A DNA stretch of 64,000 bases from Dokdonella sp. (GTDB lineage: Bacteria > Pseudomonadota > Gammaproteobacteria > Xanthomonadales > Rhodanobacteraceae), in assembly GCA_019634795.1 (NCBI GenBank), contig JAHCAR010000009.1, positions 62,001 to 126,000 of the forward strand, given 5' to 3'. Position 1 is the first letter of the stretch, and every line of letters begins with the position of its first letter. Positions 8,492 through 18,098 of the stretch are shown here, piece by piece. Below the pieces are notes generated by a model. It was given only the letters and a program-made list of their open reading frames with translations. It had not been told where the DNA came from and made no database searches. The translations under genes and the position numbers were made by a program.

Positions 8492-9877
8492 ATGAGTGCC
8501 ATCCCTTCCGCGCCGTCGGCCGAACGCCTGCCGCCGCGGCGCTACCTCGGCTACGGCCTCGGCGACTTCGCCTTCAATTTCTACTGGCTGCCGCTGCAGG
8601 TTTTCCTGCTCAAGTACTACACCGACGTACTCGGCCTCGACAGCGGGGCGGCCGGCATCATCGTCATGATCTGCCTGATCTGGGATGGCCTGGTCGATCC
8701 GCTGATCGGCATCCTCGCCAACAAGACGCGCACGCGCTTCGGTCGCTACCGGCCTTACATGCTGTTCGGCGCGATCCCGCTGGCCGTGAGCTTCAGCTTC
8801 GTGTTCCTGCCGGTGCCGTTCCACGACACCGCGCTGATCGTCTACGCGCTGGCGACCCAGCTGCTGTTCCGCACCGTCTATGCCGCGGTCAACATTCCCT
8901 ACGGCGCGATGATGGCGTCGATGACGCGCGACTCGATGGAGCGCAACTGGCTGGCCGGGGCACGCATGCTGTTCGCCTTCAGCGGTTCGGCCGTGGTCGG
9001 CTACGCGACGCCGCGGCTGGTCGCCTGGCTCGGCATCGGCAATCCGGACTCGGCCTACTTCTGGTCGGCGGCGATCCTGTCGAGCTTCGCGACCCTGGTC
9101 ATCTTCGCCAGCTACGGACTGACCGAGGAACGCCTCGAACCGGTCGCCGAGCAGCAGCGGCATCCACCGATCGGTGAGCTGCTGCGCATGCTGGCGAAGA
9201 ACACGCCGTTCCTGCAGGCGGCCGCGGCGATCGCCCTGTTCGGTTTCGCCAGCACCGTGACCAGCGCCAGCCTGCCCTACTTCGTGCAGTACTACATGGG
9301 CGGCGAGGCGACCATGACCGGCGACCTGGCCAGCATGATCCCGTTCGTGCAGATGCTCGCGATCCTGCCGTGGACCGTGATCAGCCGCTACACCGGCAAG
9401 CGCGTGGCCTGGATCAGCGGCCTGCTGATCGCCACCGCCGCCCTCGCCGTGCTGCACCTGATCGGCAAGCCCGACCCGACCATGCTGTTCGTGCTGATCG
9501 CGGTCAGCGCGTTCGGCTCGGCCGCGATCGCGGTCAACTTCTGGTCGATCGTGCCGGACACGGTCGAGTACGGCGAGTGGCGCTCGGGGGTGCGCGTGGA
9601 AGGATTCGTGTTCGGCCTCGTCACCCTGATCCAGAAGTCGGCGCTCGGCGTCTCCTCGGCCTTCGTCGGCCTGTACCTGACCTGGATCGGCTACGTGCCG
9701 AACCAGGCCCAGGCGCCGTCCACGGTCGAGGGTCTCCGCTACATGATCACGCTGTTTCCGATGCTCGGCATGCTTGCCTCGTGCGCGGTGATGCTGTTCT
9801 ACAAGCTCAATGCGACCAGTCATGCACGCCTGGTCGCCGAGATCGCCGCGCGCACGCCGGTGCCCCCTCCGGCGTGA
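8492..9877 (+). CDS. GPH-family (MelB-like) MFS sugar transporter
   Basis: A 461-residue inner-membrane cation:glycoside symporter of the major facilitator superfamily. About twelve hydrophobic segments are visible. The amphipathic loop LVDPLIGILANKTRTRFGRYRPYM carries the GPH-family pattern (D-P-x-x-G and R-x-G-R-Y-R-P). It is the expected inner-membrane step after outer-membrane uptake through the TonB receptor, delivering the glycoside to the cytoplasmic GH1 enzyme. It lies 102 bases after the GH1 gene and 91 before the LacI gene. The exact sugar is not readable. Confidence 0.9.
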   Translation: MSAIPSAPSAERLPPRRYLGYGLGDFAFNFYWLPLQVFLLKYYTDVLGLDSGAAGIIVMICLIWDGLVDPLIGILANKTRTRFGRYRPYMLFGAIPLAVSFSFVFLPVPFHDTALIVYALATQLLFRTVYAAVNIPYGAMMASMTRDSMERNWLAGARMLFAFSGSAVVGYATPRLVAWLGIGNPDSAYFWSAAILSSFATLVIFASYGLTEERLEPVAEQQRHPPIGELLRMLAKNTPFLQAAAAIALFGFASTVTSASLPYFVQYYMGGEATMTGDLASMIPFVQMLAILPWTVISRYTGKRVAWISGLLIATAALAVLHLIGKPDPTMLFVLIAVSAFGSAAIAVNFWSIVPDTVEYGEWRSGVRVEGFVFGLVTLIQKSALGVSSAFVGLYLTWIGYVPNQAQAPSTVEGLRYMITLFPMLGMLASCAVMLFYKLNATSHARLVAEIAARTPVPPPA

Positions 9878-9968
9878 GCGGCACGGAACGGGCCGGCCGC
9901 GCCGAACGCCATCGGCCTTGCGGATACAATCGGGCCAGGCAACGCGTGGCGTTGTGGAGGCCCAAGGG

Positions 9969-10994
9969 ATGAGCAAGGCAATCATCGACGATGTCGCCGC
10001 GCGCGCCGGCGTGTCGATCAAGACCGTATCGCGCGTGGTCAATCGCGAGCGCAACGTACGCCCGCAGACCCGGGCCAAGGTCGAGGCCGCGATCGCCGAG
10101 CTCAACTACCGTCCGCGCCTGTCGGCACGCAGCCTGGCCGGCAACCGCTCGTTCATGCTCGGCCTGATCTACGGCAAACCCGGCGCGCACTACGTACTCG
10201 ACATCCAGGAAGGCGTGCTCGAGATGTGCCGGCCGCACGGCTACGAACTGGTCATCCATCCCGGCGAGTTCCGCGACGGCGATCTCGTCAACGAAGTCTC
10301 CGAACTGATCCTCGATCGGCGCATCGACGGCGTGCTGCTGTCGCCGCCGATCTCCGATCACATGGAGGCGATCGGCCTGCTCGTCGAGGCCGGCATTCCG
10401 CTCGTGCGCATCGCACCGACCATCGACAAGGCGGCCCATCCCTACGTCGAGACCAACGACCTCGAGGCCTCGTTCGAACTGGCCGAAGTGCTGATAGGGC
10501 TCGGCCACCGCCAGATCGGCTTCATCACCGGCCACCCCGACCACCGCGCCGTCGGCCTGCGCTTCGAAGGCTATCGCAAGGCCCTGCGTGCGCACGGTAT
10601 TCCGTTCCAGGGCGAGCTCGTCACCCTCGGCGACAACCGTTTCCATGCCGGCGAGGAAGGCGCGCGCCAGCTGCTCTCGCTGGCCACGCCGCCGACCGCG
10701 ATCTTCGCCGCCAACGACGAGATGGCCGGCGGCGTGATCAAGACCGCGCTGGCCATGGGCCTGCGCATCCCCGAGCAGCTTTCGGTGGTCGGCTTCGACG
10801 ATGCGCCGATTTCACGCCAGGTCTGGCCATCGATCAGCACGATCCAGCAACCGATCCGCGAGATGGCGAAGACCGCGACGCGGATCCTGCTCGAGCAGCT
10901 GCGCGCCGGCGAAGCGGAGCCGCATCCGAGCATGCACCCGGCCCGGGTCATCCTGCGCGAGTCGATTGCACCGCCGCGAACGCACAGCGCCTGA
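9969..10994 (+). CDS. LacI-family transcriptional repressor
   Basis: A 341-residue LacI/GalR regulator. The N-terminal helix-turn-helix and hinge are clear (IIDDVAARAGVSIKTVSRVVN, then NYRPRLSARSLAG). A periplasmic-binding-protein-like effector domain follows, with typical segments RIDGVLLSP, GHRQIGFITGHP, AIFAANDEMAGGV and FDDAPISRQVWPSISTIQQP. GGAGG lies 8 bases before the ATG at 9969. The best candidate operators are the three TGACAGCGCT elements at 4206-4290, which would make it a local repressor of the halogenase/receptor pair, relieved by a sugar of this pathway. That link is inferred from position and operator type. Confidence 0.93.
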   Translation: MSKAIIDDVAARAGVSIKTVSRVVNRERNVRPQTRAKVEAAIAELNYRPRLSARSLAGNRSFMLGLIYGKPGAHYVLDIQEGVLEMCRPHGYELVIHPGEFRDGDLVNEVSELILDRRIDGVLLSPPISDHMEAIGLLVEAGIPLVRIAPTIDKAAHPYVETNDLEASFELAEVLIGLGHRQIGFITGHPDHRAVGLRFEGYRKALRAHGIPFQGELVTLGDNRFHAGEEGARQLLSLATPPTAIFAANDEMAGGVIKTALAMGLRIPEQLSVVGFDDAPISRQVWPSISTIQQPIREMAKTATRILLEQLRAGEAEPHPSMHPARVILRESIAPPRTHSA

Positions 10995-10998
10995 GCCG

Positions 10999-11901
10999 AT
11001 GCCCCTGCGCCACGTCGTCAGCTTCGACATCGGCGGCACCAACCTGCGCACAGCGGTCGTGGCCGTCGATGGCAGCCGCGCGCACCTGCTATCGCAATCG
11101 CGCCGGCCGACGCCGAATCATCTGCTGCGCCCGGCCATGTGTGCGAGCGAGCGTCTCGACGCGGTCCTCGACTTCATCGTCACTGAAGTCAACGATGCAC
11201 GCCGCAACCACGCCATCGACGCGGTCGCCGCCGCCTTTCCGGGCCCGGTCGACGCCGAAGGCCGCATCGTCGCGCTGCCGACGCTGTGGGGCGACGAGGG
11301 TGCGGCGCTCTGTCCGCTCGCACTGGACCGCCTGCTCGAGGCGCGCCTGCCCGGCATGCCGATCCGCCTGTTCAACGACGTCACCGCCGCCGGCCATCGC
11401 TTCGTCGGCGAGCATCGCGATTTCGCCCTGTTCACGCTCGGCAGCGGGGTCGGCCTCAAGGTCTTCATCGACGGCAGACCGCAGGTCGGTCCGCACGGTG
11501 CCGGCGGCGAGCTGACCCACATGGTCTTCGATCCTTCGCCCGCGGCGCCGGTCTGCGACTGCGGTGGCCGCGGCCATCTCGGCGCCCTCGCTTCGGGCCG
11601 TGCCTGGCAGCGCGTCCGCGCGGCGGCCGAAGAGAGTGAACAAAAACCTGATCTCGACGATTTTGCCGAACCGCTGGCACGTGCCGTGGCCATGCTCCAT
11701 TACGCGCTCGGTCTCGAAGTGTTTCTCTTTTCCGGCGGGCTCAGCGAGGCGCTCGGTGAAGCGTTGCGGACAGCGATCGTGCGGCGCCTGCCCGAACAGG
11801 GCTGGTCCTGCGGACAGGACTGGAGCGCCTTGATCCGGCTGGCCCCCGATGACGACGCGCATGCGCTGCTCGGCGGCGCGCTGGCCGTCTGTCGGTCATG
11901 A
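10999..11901 (+). CDS. ROK-family sugar kinase
   Basis: A 300-residue member of the ROK (repressor, ORF, kinase) family, probably phosphorylating the monosaccharide released by the GH1 enzyme. The ATP-binding motif DIGGTNLR is at residues 10-17, the sugar-binding FNDVTAAGHRF in the middle, and GGELTHM carries the conserved His. The ROK zinc motif is incomplete: CDCGGRGHLG matches CxCGxxG, but the third Cys and the following Glu of the usual CxCGxxGCxE are His and Gly. It starts 4 bases after the LacI stop, so it is co-transcribed. Glucokinase activity is likely by context, not shown. Confidence 0.85.
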   Translation: MPLRHVVSFDIGGTNLRTAVVAVDGSRAHLLSQSRRPTPNHLLRPAMCASERLDAVLDFIVTEVNDARRNHAIDAVAAAFPGPVDAEGRIVALPTLWGDEGAALCPLALDRLLEARLPGMPIRLFNDVTAAGHRFVGEHRDFALFTLGSGVGLKVFIDGRPQVGPHGAGGELTHMVFDPSPAAPVCDCGGRGHLGALASGRAWQRVRAAAEESEQKPDLDDFAEPLARAVAMLHYALGLEVFLFSGGLSEALGEALRTAIVRRLPEQGWSCGQDWSALIRLAPDDDAHALLGGALAVCRS

Positions 11902-11941
11902 CCGTGGCAGCGGCTGTTCGCCGCGCGGTTTCGTTGCCGCG

Positions 11942-12247
11942 CTAGAACGAGGCGTACTTCAATGGATGGACAACGGCCGAGCGCTGGGCGGTGATCCCGG
12001 ACGCTTCACGGGCGATCTGCTGGATGCGCTCACCGAGCGTTTCGCTCCAGCGCAAGGCGGCGATCTTCTTCAGGGCCTGGCAGGCCTTGCATTCCCTGGC
12101 GCGGCTGTTGATGCAGGCACCGGGCTCGCTCAATGCGTTGCGGCACCAGGTCTGCAGGGTGGCGGCCACGTACGGCGTCCAGCGCGCGGCGGCGATGCGT
12201 CTCAGCGTATTCGTGGAGGGGCAGGGGTCGAAGCTTGCGTGGGCCAT
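11942..12247 (-). CDS. Small cysteine-containing hypothetical protein
   Basis: A 101-residue protein I do not recognise. The start at 12247 gives MAHASFDPCPSTNTLRR; the frame extends further upstream without support. It has six cysteines, three of them grouped as C-x9-C-x2-C in ACINSRARECKACQAL, which could bind a metal or form disulfides. No signal peptide or membrane segment is visible. It is convergent with the ROK gene, 40 bases away. A perfect CRP/Clp-type site about 80-96 bases upstream of the start supports its being a real, regulated gene. Confidence 0.6.
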   Translation of the reverse strand: MAHASFDPCPSTNTLRRIAAARWTPYVAATLQTWCRNALSEPGACINSRARECKACQALKKIAALRWSETLGERIQQIAREASGITAQRSAVVHPLKYASF

Positions 12248-12327
12248 GGCGGGTTTCCGGTCGATGGGCTGAGCGCCAGCATGCCGGTCGGCGCTGCCGC
12301 TTCCGCGCGGCTGGATCACGGCCCACC

Positions 12328-12343
12328 TGTGAACTGCATCACA
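12328..12343. promoter_or_regulatory. CRP/Clp-type binding site
   Basis: TGTGA-ACTGCA-TCACA matches both half-sites of the CRP/Clp consensus exactly. It is centred about 88 bases upstream of the small Cys-containing gene (minus strand), compatible with class I activation. Two further exact sites occur in this window at 34062 and 62516. Confidence 0.7.
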
Positions 12344-12438
12344 CTTCCGGGTGCCTGCGAGCCTTCGCATCGTCCCTGCCGGCGTCACGTGCCAGGTACG
12401 CGGCGCGCCTGGCCCTCGGTATGCCGGTGGCAGGTAAT

Positions 12439-14046
12439 TCAGTCGAAGCGGGGGTCGCCCAGTTCGGGCAGGCAGTCAGCGTAGTTCCGCCAGCGTTCGA
12501 GCGAACGGGTGTGGACCCGCTGCCGCGCCTGCCAGACGCTGGCCGTCGCGAAAACTTCCGCAGCGACCGCCTGCGATGATGAGGCGTCCGGATCGAGACC
12601 GAGGAACGCGCGAACCCGGGCCAGGCTCGACTCGGTGTCGCCGACCAGGGCCTCGTACTCGAGCTCGAAGATCGGCAGGTCGAGCTGCTGTGTCCAATGC
12701 CGCATCAAGCGGGCATGGCCGCCGGCGAACGCGGCGATGTCGCCGAAGTCATAGCTCCAGGCCATGTCGGCGTGGGCGAAATGCTGGCTCCACAGCGACA
12801 GCGCGGTATCGCGCAGCTCGCGCCGGCAATGGATGATCTTCGCCTGCGGCAACATCGCGGCGATCAGGCTGAGATGACGGAAGTTGAGCGGGTTCTTGTC
12901 GAGGATCAATCGCGGTGGCGCGTCGTCCTGGCGCAAGTGTCGCAGATAGAAATTGCCCGCCGCGGCAAGCATGTCGGCCGATGGCTGCGCTCCGAGTCGA
13001 CCGGCCAGGGCCGCGATCCAGTTCAGCTCGCCGCGCGCGCATACCCCTGGATCGCGGGCCAGCAGGCTGGCCGCCAGGGTCGTGCCCGAACGTGGCAGGC
13101 CGACGATGAAGACCGGCACGGTTTCGGCCGAAGGCGGCACCGGCTTCAGCGCGGCTGCGGTTATTTGCGCATCAACGAAGCGCGCCCAGGCATCGGCATC
13201 CCAGGGATGCGCCGCGCGCCAGCGCGCATTGGCCTGTCTCAGGGTGCGCGCGGCATCGGCGTATTCGCCGAGATCGTCGAGCGCCTTGCCGAGGGCGAAA
13301 CCGATCGAGGATTCGACGTCAATGCCGAGATCGGCGCGCAGGAGACCCGAGCGCAGCCGCTGCAGGTCGGGGTCGTCGGCGTCGACAAAGCGGTGCGTGT
13401 GGGCCAGCCGCAACCAGGCCGAGGCCTGGCCCGGATCGCCTTCGATCGCCGCGCGCAGATGGGCGCGCGCTTCGTCGAAGCGCCCGAGCACGAGGGCAAT
13501 CTCGCCGGCCCGGCGGCGCAGCGACGGGTCGTCCGGATGGGCTTCGAGGATCGGCGCGAGCAGGGAATCGGCTTCGACGAAACGTTCGCATTCGCAGAGA
13601 AATCCCAGCGTGCGCTGGTCGCTGGCCAGCGTGCGAGCTTCGTGATGCCAGAGCGCGGTCATGACGTCGGCCAGCGCGCGCATGCGGCCCTGCTCTCGCA
13701 GCAGATGGGCCAGCGAAAGGCTGGCATTGGCATGCGCGGGATCGAGGTGGATGGCCTGGCGCAAGGCCGCCTCGGCCTCGACTGGCCGCGCACTCATGCG
13801 CAAGGCGTTGCCGAGCAGGTAATGCAGCGTTGCCGACTCGGGGATGCGCTGCACGGCGGTTTCGAGAACGTTGCGCGCGAGGGACGGCTCCAACCGCAAC
13901 AAGGCTTCGCCGGACATCGCCCAATCGGTCTCGCTCGCGGTTCCATCGCGCAGGCGATCGATCAGCGCCTCTGCACCCGCGGCCGGCAACACGCCGCGCA
14001 GGCGATCGAGGGCTGCCGATATCGAAGCGGCACTCACGTCGGGCAA
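12439..14046 (-). CDS. TPR-containing sulfotransferase family protein
   Basis: About 535 residues. The N-terminal half is a run of TPR-like repeats (LHYLLGNALRMSARPVEAEAAL, ANASLSLAHLLREQGRM). The C-terminal part is a PAPS-dependent sulfotransferase domain, with the 5'-phosphosulfate loop VFIVGLPRSGTTL and a 3'-phosphate-binding segment HCRRELRDTALSLW. The acceptor is unknown; such fusions are common in Gammaproteobacteria. The start is uncertain. The frame runs to 14313, but the far upstream part is repeat-like DNA. I chose the TTG at 14046, which has AGGAAAG nine bases upstream; GTG at 14037 is the alternative. It is separated from glnA by a hairpin-rich intergenic region. Confidence 0.85.
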   Translation of the reverse strand: MPDVSAASISAALDRLRGVLPAAGAEALIDRLRDGTASETDWAMSGEALLRLEPSLARNVLETAVQRIPESATLHYLLGNALRMSARPVEAEAALRQAIHLDPAHANASLSLAHLLREQGRMRALADVMTALWHHEARTLASDQRTLGFLCECERFVEADSLLAPILEAHPDDPSLRRRAGEIALVLGRFDEARAHLRAAIEGDPGQASAWLRLAHTHRFVDADDPDLQRLRSGLLRADLGIDVESSIGFALGKALDDLGEYADAARTLRQANARWRAAHPWDADAWARFVDAQITAAALKPVPPSAETVPVFIVGLPRSGTTLAASLLARDPGVCARGELNWIAALAGRLGAQPSADMLAAAGNFYLRHLRQDDAPPRLILDKNPLNFRHLSLIAAMLPQAKIIHCRRELRDTALSLWSQHFAHADMAWSYDFGDIAAFAGGHARLMRHWTQQLDLPIFELEYEALVGDTESSLARVRAFLGLDPDASSSQAVAAEVFATASVWQARQRVHTRSLERWRNYADCLPELGDPRFD

Positions 14047-14154
14047 ATCCGACCGCTTTCCTGGCGATGGGTTCGCGGCGGTTTGGGTCGCCGCTCGAAG
14101 TCGGAAAGATCGATGCTCAACCTGATTCTCCAGCAGACACTTCTCGGCACCTCT

Positions 14155-14263
14155 CCCAACACCACGTTGGGGTTCGCTTTCGCTCACCCCAACCCACCCT
14201 TGCTGCGTTTCCCGCGCCATTCGAGCTGCCCCTAGGTTGGGCTGAGCGCCAGCGATGCCCAAC
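14155..14263. repeat. REP-like tandem hairpins between sulfotransferase and glnA
   Basis: Two dyads lie close together. GTTGGGGT pairs with ACCCCAAC (14166-14193, 12-base loop) and GTTGGGC pairs with GCCCAAC (14236-14263, 14-base loop). A third overlapping CCCAAC..GTTGGG lies at 14155-14171. Both loops contain a GAGCG/CGCT-type core. This is the look of a short palindromic repeat family rather than a Rho-independent terminator, since no T-run follows. Confidence 0.6.
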
Positions 14264-14325
14264 GGCTCCGCTGCGCCCAGGGAACCTGCGAGGCTCGCTC
14301 TCCCTCGCCCCAAGTTGCCCCGATC

Positions 14326-15735
14326 TCAGATCGAGTAGTACATCTGGTATTCGAGCGGATGCGTGGCCGCGCGGAAGCGCGTGACCTCCTGCATCTTGAG
14401 GTCGATGTAGCCGTCGATGAAGTCGTCGGAGAACACGCCTCCTGCGGTCAGGAAGGCGCGATCCCTGTCGAGCGCTTCGAGGGCCTGGTCGAGCGAGTGG
14501 CAGACGGTCGGGATGTTCTTCTCTTCCTCGGGCGGCAGGTCGTAGAGATCCTTGTCCGACGGCGCGCCGGGGTCGATCTTGTTGAGGATGCCGTCGAGGC
14601 CGGCCATCAGCAGAGCGGTGAAGGTCAGGTAGCCGCTGTTGACCGGATCGGGGAAGCGGATCTCGATGCGCCGGCCCCTGGCGTTGTTGACGAACGGGAT
14701 GCGGCAGCTGGCCGAGCGATTGCGCGCCGAATAGGCGAGCATGACCGGTGCCTCGAAGCCCGGCACGAGGCGCTTGTAGCTGTTCGTGGTCGAATTGGTG
14801 AAGGCATTGAGCGCGCGCGCATGCTTGAAGATGCCGCCGATGTACCAGAGCGCGGTCTGCGAGAGGCCGCCGTAGAGGTCGCCGGCGAAGATGTTGGCAC
14901 CGCCCTTGGCCAGCGACTGGTGCACGTGCATGCCCGAGCCGTTGTCGCCGACCAGCGGCTTGGGCATGAAGCTCGCGGTCTTGCCGTACTGGTGGGCGAC
15001 GTTGCGCACGATGTATTTCATCGTGATCAGTTCGTCGGCCTTGCGCACAAGGGTGTTGAAGCGCGTGCCGATCTCGCACTGGCCGGCGGTCGCCACTTCG
15101 TGGTGGTGCACCTCGACGACCTGGCCGACGCGCTCGAGCAGCTTGCACATCTCGCTGCGCAGGTCCTGCAGCGAATCGACCGGCGGCACCGGAAAATAGC
15201 CGCCCTTGACCCCCGGGCGATGGCCGCTGTTGCCGGCCTCGTAACGCTTGTCCGAGGACCAGGCCGCTTCCTCGGATTCGATCTCGAAGGCGACCTTGCC
15301 CATCGTGTTCTGCCAGCGCACCGCGTCGAAGATGAAGAACTCCGGTTCAGGGCCGAAGAATGCCGTATCGGCGACGCCGGTCGACTTGAGGTAAGCCTCG
15401 GCGCGCCTGGCCAGCGAGCGCGGATCGCGCGAATAGGCCTGCATCGTGTGCGGTTCGAGCACGTCGCAAGTCAGGATCAGGGTCGGATCGGCCATGAACG
15501 GATCGAGGATCGCGGTGTCCGGGTCGGGCATCAGCACCATGTCCGATTCGTTGATGCCCTTCCAGCCGCTGATCGAGGAGCCGTCGAACATCTTGCCGTC
15601 TTCGAAGAAGGCCTCATCGACCGAATGCGCCGGAAAGCTGACGTGATGCTGCTTGCCGAGCATGTCGGCGAAACGCAGGTCGACGAACTCGACCTCGTGG
15701 TCCTTGATCAGCTTGAGCACATTGGCGACGGACAT
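14326..15735 (-). CDS. glnA: Glutamine synthetase, type I
   Basis: A 469-residue GS-I subunit (dodecameric, ATP + glutamate + NH3 to glutamine), the main nitrogen-assimilation enzyme. Visible signatures are [18 protein letters not shown], the ATP-binding [17 protein letters not shown], the glutamate-binding NRSASCRIP, and near the C-terminus DLYDLPPEE with the tyrosine adenylylated by GlnE in GS-I-beta enzymes. The length is exactly that usual for the family. The start at 15735 is preceded by GAGG about nine bases upstream. It is divergent from uppP. I looked for a sigma-54 -24/-12 pair in the divergent region and did not find a convincing one. A PII gene lies at 53108 in this window. Confidence 0.97.
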   Translation of the reverse strand: MSVANVLKLIKDHEVEFVDLRFADMLGKQHHVSFPAHSVDEAFFEDGKMFDGSSISGWKGINESDMVLMPDPDTAILDPFMADPTLILTCDVLEPHTMQAYSRDPRSLARRAEAYLKSTGVADTAFFGPEPEFFIFDAVRWQNTMGKVAFEIESEEAAWSSDKRYEAGNSGHRPGVKGGYFPVPPVDSLQDLRSEMCKLLERVGQVVEVHHHEVATAGQCEIGTRFNTLVRKADELITMKYIVRNVAHQYGKTASFMPKPLVGDNGSGMHVHQSLAKGGANIFAGDLYGGLSQTALWYIGGIFKHARALNAFTNSTTNSYKRLVPGFEAPVMLAYSARNRSASCRIPFVNNARGRRIEIRFPDPVNSGYLTFTALLMAGLDGILNKIDPGAPSDKDLYDLPPEEEKNIPTVCHSLDQALEALDRDRAFLTAGGVFSDDFIDGYIDLKMQEVTRFRAATHPLEYQMYYSI

Positions 15736-15889
15736 GGCAAAACCTCGGCTGGTAGGGCGTCGACGGGCGCGGTTCGGCCGCTGACAGGGGCGGCAATTCT
15801 CGCACGATCCCCCGGTCGCCGAGCCGCCCTTCCCGCGACGCTGGCGTTCTGCCTTATCCTTGTTCGTTTGCAACCGCGGAATCCGGCCC

Positions 15890-16678
15890 GTGCCCGACCT
15901 GATCAACGTCATCCTGCTCGGCATCATCGAGGGCATCACCGAATTCCTGCCGATTTCGAGCACCGGCCATCTGCTGATCGCCCAGCACTGGCTCGGCGCG
16001 CGCTCGGATACCTTCAACATCGTGATCCAGGCCGGCGCGATCCTGGCCGTGACCCTGATCTACTGGAAGCGCCTGTGGACACTGGCGACCGGCTGGCGCG
16101 AACCGGCCAATCGCGACTACCTGCTCAAGCTGATCCTCGCCTTCCTGATCACCGCAGTGCTCGGCCTCGCCGTGGCCAAGGCCGGCTTCGCCCTGCCCGA
16201 CCACGTCACCCCGATCGCGATCGCACTGGTCGTCGGCGGCTTCTGGATCTTCGCCGCCGAATGGTGGAGCGCGAAGCGCCCCGACAGCGAACGCATCACC
16301 TGGACCGTGGCCCTCGTGGTCGGCCTGGCCCAGATCGTCGCGGCGATCTTTCCAGGTACCTCGCGCTCGGCGGCGACGATCTTCGCGGCCATGCTGGCTG
16401 GCACCAACAACCGCGCGGCGGCCACTGAATTCGCCTTCCTCGTCGGTATCCCGACCATGTACGCGGCCAGCGGCTACCAGATCCTCAAGCAGCTGCGCGA
16501 GGGTGGCGTGCAGGAAGACTGGCTGGCGGTCGCGGTCGGCTTCATCGTCGCCACGATCACCGCCTTCATCGCCGTGAAGTGGCTGCTCGGCTACATCCGC
16601 ACCCATACCTTCAATGCGTTCGCCCTCTACCGCATCGCCTTCGGCGGTCTGTTGCTGCTGCTGGTGCCGGGAAACTGA
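15890..16678 (+). CDS. uppP: Undecaprenyl-diphosphate phosphatase (BacA family)
   Basis: A 262-residue inner-membrane enzyme that recycles undecaprenyl diphosphate for peptidoglycan synthesis. The two diagnostic motifs are intact: [14 protein letters not shown] near the N-terminus and [10 protein letters not shown] in the second half. About eight hydrophobic segments are present. The start is a GTG ([11 protein letters not shown]), matching where homologues begin; an upstream TTG at 15860 is less likely. It is followed by a strong bidirectional terminator at 16709. Confidence 0.95.
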   Translation: MPDLINVILLGIIEGITEFLPISSTGHLLIAQHWLGARSDTFNIVIQAGAILAVTLIYWKRLWTLATGWREPANRDYLLKLILAFLITAVLGLAVAKAGFALPDHVTPIAIALVVGGFWIFAAEWWSAKRPDSERITWTVALVVGLAQIVAAIFPGTSRSAATIFAAMLAGTNNRAAATEFAFLVGIPTMYAASGYQILKQLREGGVQEDWLAVAVGFIVATITAFIAVKWLLGYIRTHTFNAFALYRIAFGGLLLLLVPGN

Positions 16679-16708
16679 CCATCGGCTTGAGCCGCTCGGC
16701 CAACGCAA

Positions 16709-16744
16709 ATGAAAACGGCGCGATTCTCATCGCGCCGTTTTCAT
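16709..16744. terminator. Bidirectional Rho-independent terminator
   Basis: A perfect 16-base dyad, with ATGAAAACGGCGCGAT pairing across a 4-base loop (TCTC), has A-rich and T-rich outer flanks on both sides. It lies between the convergent uppP gene and the secreted-protein gene at 16763, so it can serve both. Confidence 0.85.
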
Positions 16745-16762
16745 CGTCCTGACCGTTCCGGC

Positions 16763-17947
16763 CTATTCGCAATCCATGCCGTTGAGGCGGCCGAGGCGCA
16801 GCCAGCTGCGCGTACCGCTGCCTTGCGGCACGATCGCCGGCAGGCCTGGGTTGGAGGCATAGGTCAGGGTCAGGTGGTTGCAATCCGAGAACCCGAGCGT
16901 TGCGGTTCCCCACGGCGTCGGCGGATCAGCGGCACCGGCGTTTCCACCCAGCCCACCCCCGGTTACATAGAACATCGGCGTCGTGACCGTGCGAGTTCCG
17001 CGTGGCACCGTGACCTGGCCGGTCAACCAGAACGGCAGACCGGACGGATCATAGGCAGACCAGGTGAAATTGACGATGAAGTTCTGGGTGTCGCCGAGCA
17101 GTTCGTAGACCTGCATGACGATGCCCTCGCCACTGGTCGCCGGGTTGTACCAGGAGGTCGATAGGTAGCCGGAAACCGGGATGTTCTGGAAGGCGTCCGG
17201 GTAGGTGCCGACGGTCGGGTTGTAGGCCGGCACGTTGATGAAATAGTACGGGCTGTTCTGATCAAGATTGTCGAAACGGATACCGAAGGATTCGTTGAAG
17301 TCGAAGAAGCCCGAATTCGGGTTGGCATAGTTTTCGAGGATATACGTCGTGCTGTTCACGATCGGTGTATCCGGCAACACATCCGTGATGACCGTGTTCG
17401 GCTCCACCGCAGTGCGCGCATAGCTGCGAAGGTTCGGGTCGTCGTAGGTGATCCCGCCTTGCTGGATGGCCGTGACCGGAAACAGCGGATATACCTCCTG
17501 GTCCCCTTCGTAGATCGACTGGCGCTGAATGCGCATCAGGGTCACGGCGTTGACGGAGTCCGAGCTGCTGCAGGCAATACGCCAGATGCGTATGGTCACG
17601 CCTTCGAGCACCGTCTGATTGTTGACGCTGTCGTAGGCGGCAAGGTTGGCCGTCGTGGTGTAGGTCGGGCCGCTGGTCTGGTCCGGCACTGGATCCGCAA
17701 TACAGCTTGGCGGATAGGCCTTGTACGGATTGACTCGGGGAAGCGCTGCTGCAGTTTGCGCCACGGCAGAAGTCGATTTCGGATCGGCAGCCCGACTGAC
17801 AGCCAAGTTCTGCCTCTTCGCTACCTCGGCGCCTACCCTGGCGGCTCGACCGGAGTCGGGTGCCACGGAAATGCGCGGTTCGGCGCTGGCCGAGACGGTG
17901 GCAGCCATTAGCGCTGCGACGAACAAGTAGCGAGCGTTGCGAGACAT
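16763..17947 (-). CDS. Secreted protein of unknown function
   Basis: A 394-residue exported protein. The N-terminus is a clear Sec signal peptide (MSRNARYLFVAALMAATVSASAE..). The mature part is rich in Asn, Thr, Ser, Tyr and Gly, with no enzyme motif I recognise. The segment SWYNPATSGEGIVMQVYEL followed by FIVNFTWSAYDPSGLPFWLTG resembles a module I associate with large secreted proteins of Xanthomonadales, where it occurs near the C-terminus. Four Cys residues could form disulfides. It is monocistronic, ends at the shared terminator, and is divergent from tatD. Confidence 0.75.
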   Translation of the reverse strand: MSRNARYLFVAALMAATVSASAEPRISVAPDSGRAARVGAEVAKRQNLAVSRAADPKSTSAVAQTAAALPRVNPYKAYPPSCIADPVPDQTSGPTYTTTANLAAYDSVNNQTVLEGVTIRIWRIACSSSDSVNAVTLMRIQRQSIYEGDQEVYPLFPVTAIQQGGITYDDPNLRSYARTAVEPNTVITDVLPDTPIVNSTTYILENYANPNSGFFDFNESFGIRFDNLDQNSPYYFINVPAYNPTVGTYPDAFQNIPVSGYLSTSWYNPATSGEGIVMQVYELLGDTQNFIVNFTWSAYDPSGLPFWLTGQVTVPRGTRTVTTPMFYVTGGGLGGNAGAADPPTPWGTATLGFSDCNHLTLTYASNPGLPAIVPQGSGTRSWLRLGRLNGMDCE

Positions 17948-18098
17948 TTGAGACTCCGGCGCAAGGGTGAGGGCAGTGCACAGGATACTCGCAGTCTGCG
18001 GGTGAATTCCTTCTGAACTAAGCGATTGCAAGGATCGGCCGTCGTGTCGCGCCGTCCGGTCCCGGCATAATGGCTCGTCTCCCCATCCTCTCCCTCCC

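Noticed and set aside
6644..10105. Very long minus-strand open frame across the TonB receptor, GH1 and transporter genes
   Set aside because: It is the antisense shadow of well-supported plus-strand genes in GC-rich DNA; its translation is rich in Arg, Ala, Gly and Asp with no domain.
15736..15889. Sigma-54 promoter for glnA
   Set aside because: I looked for a TGGCAC-N5-TTGC pair in the glnA/uppP divergent region and found no acceptable match.
14359..16428. Long plus-strand frame opposite glnA
   Set aside because: glnA on the minus strand has all family signatures; the opposite frame has none and also runs into uppP out of frame.
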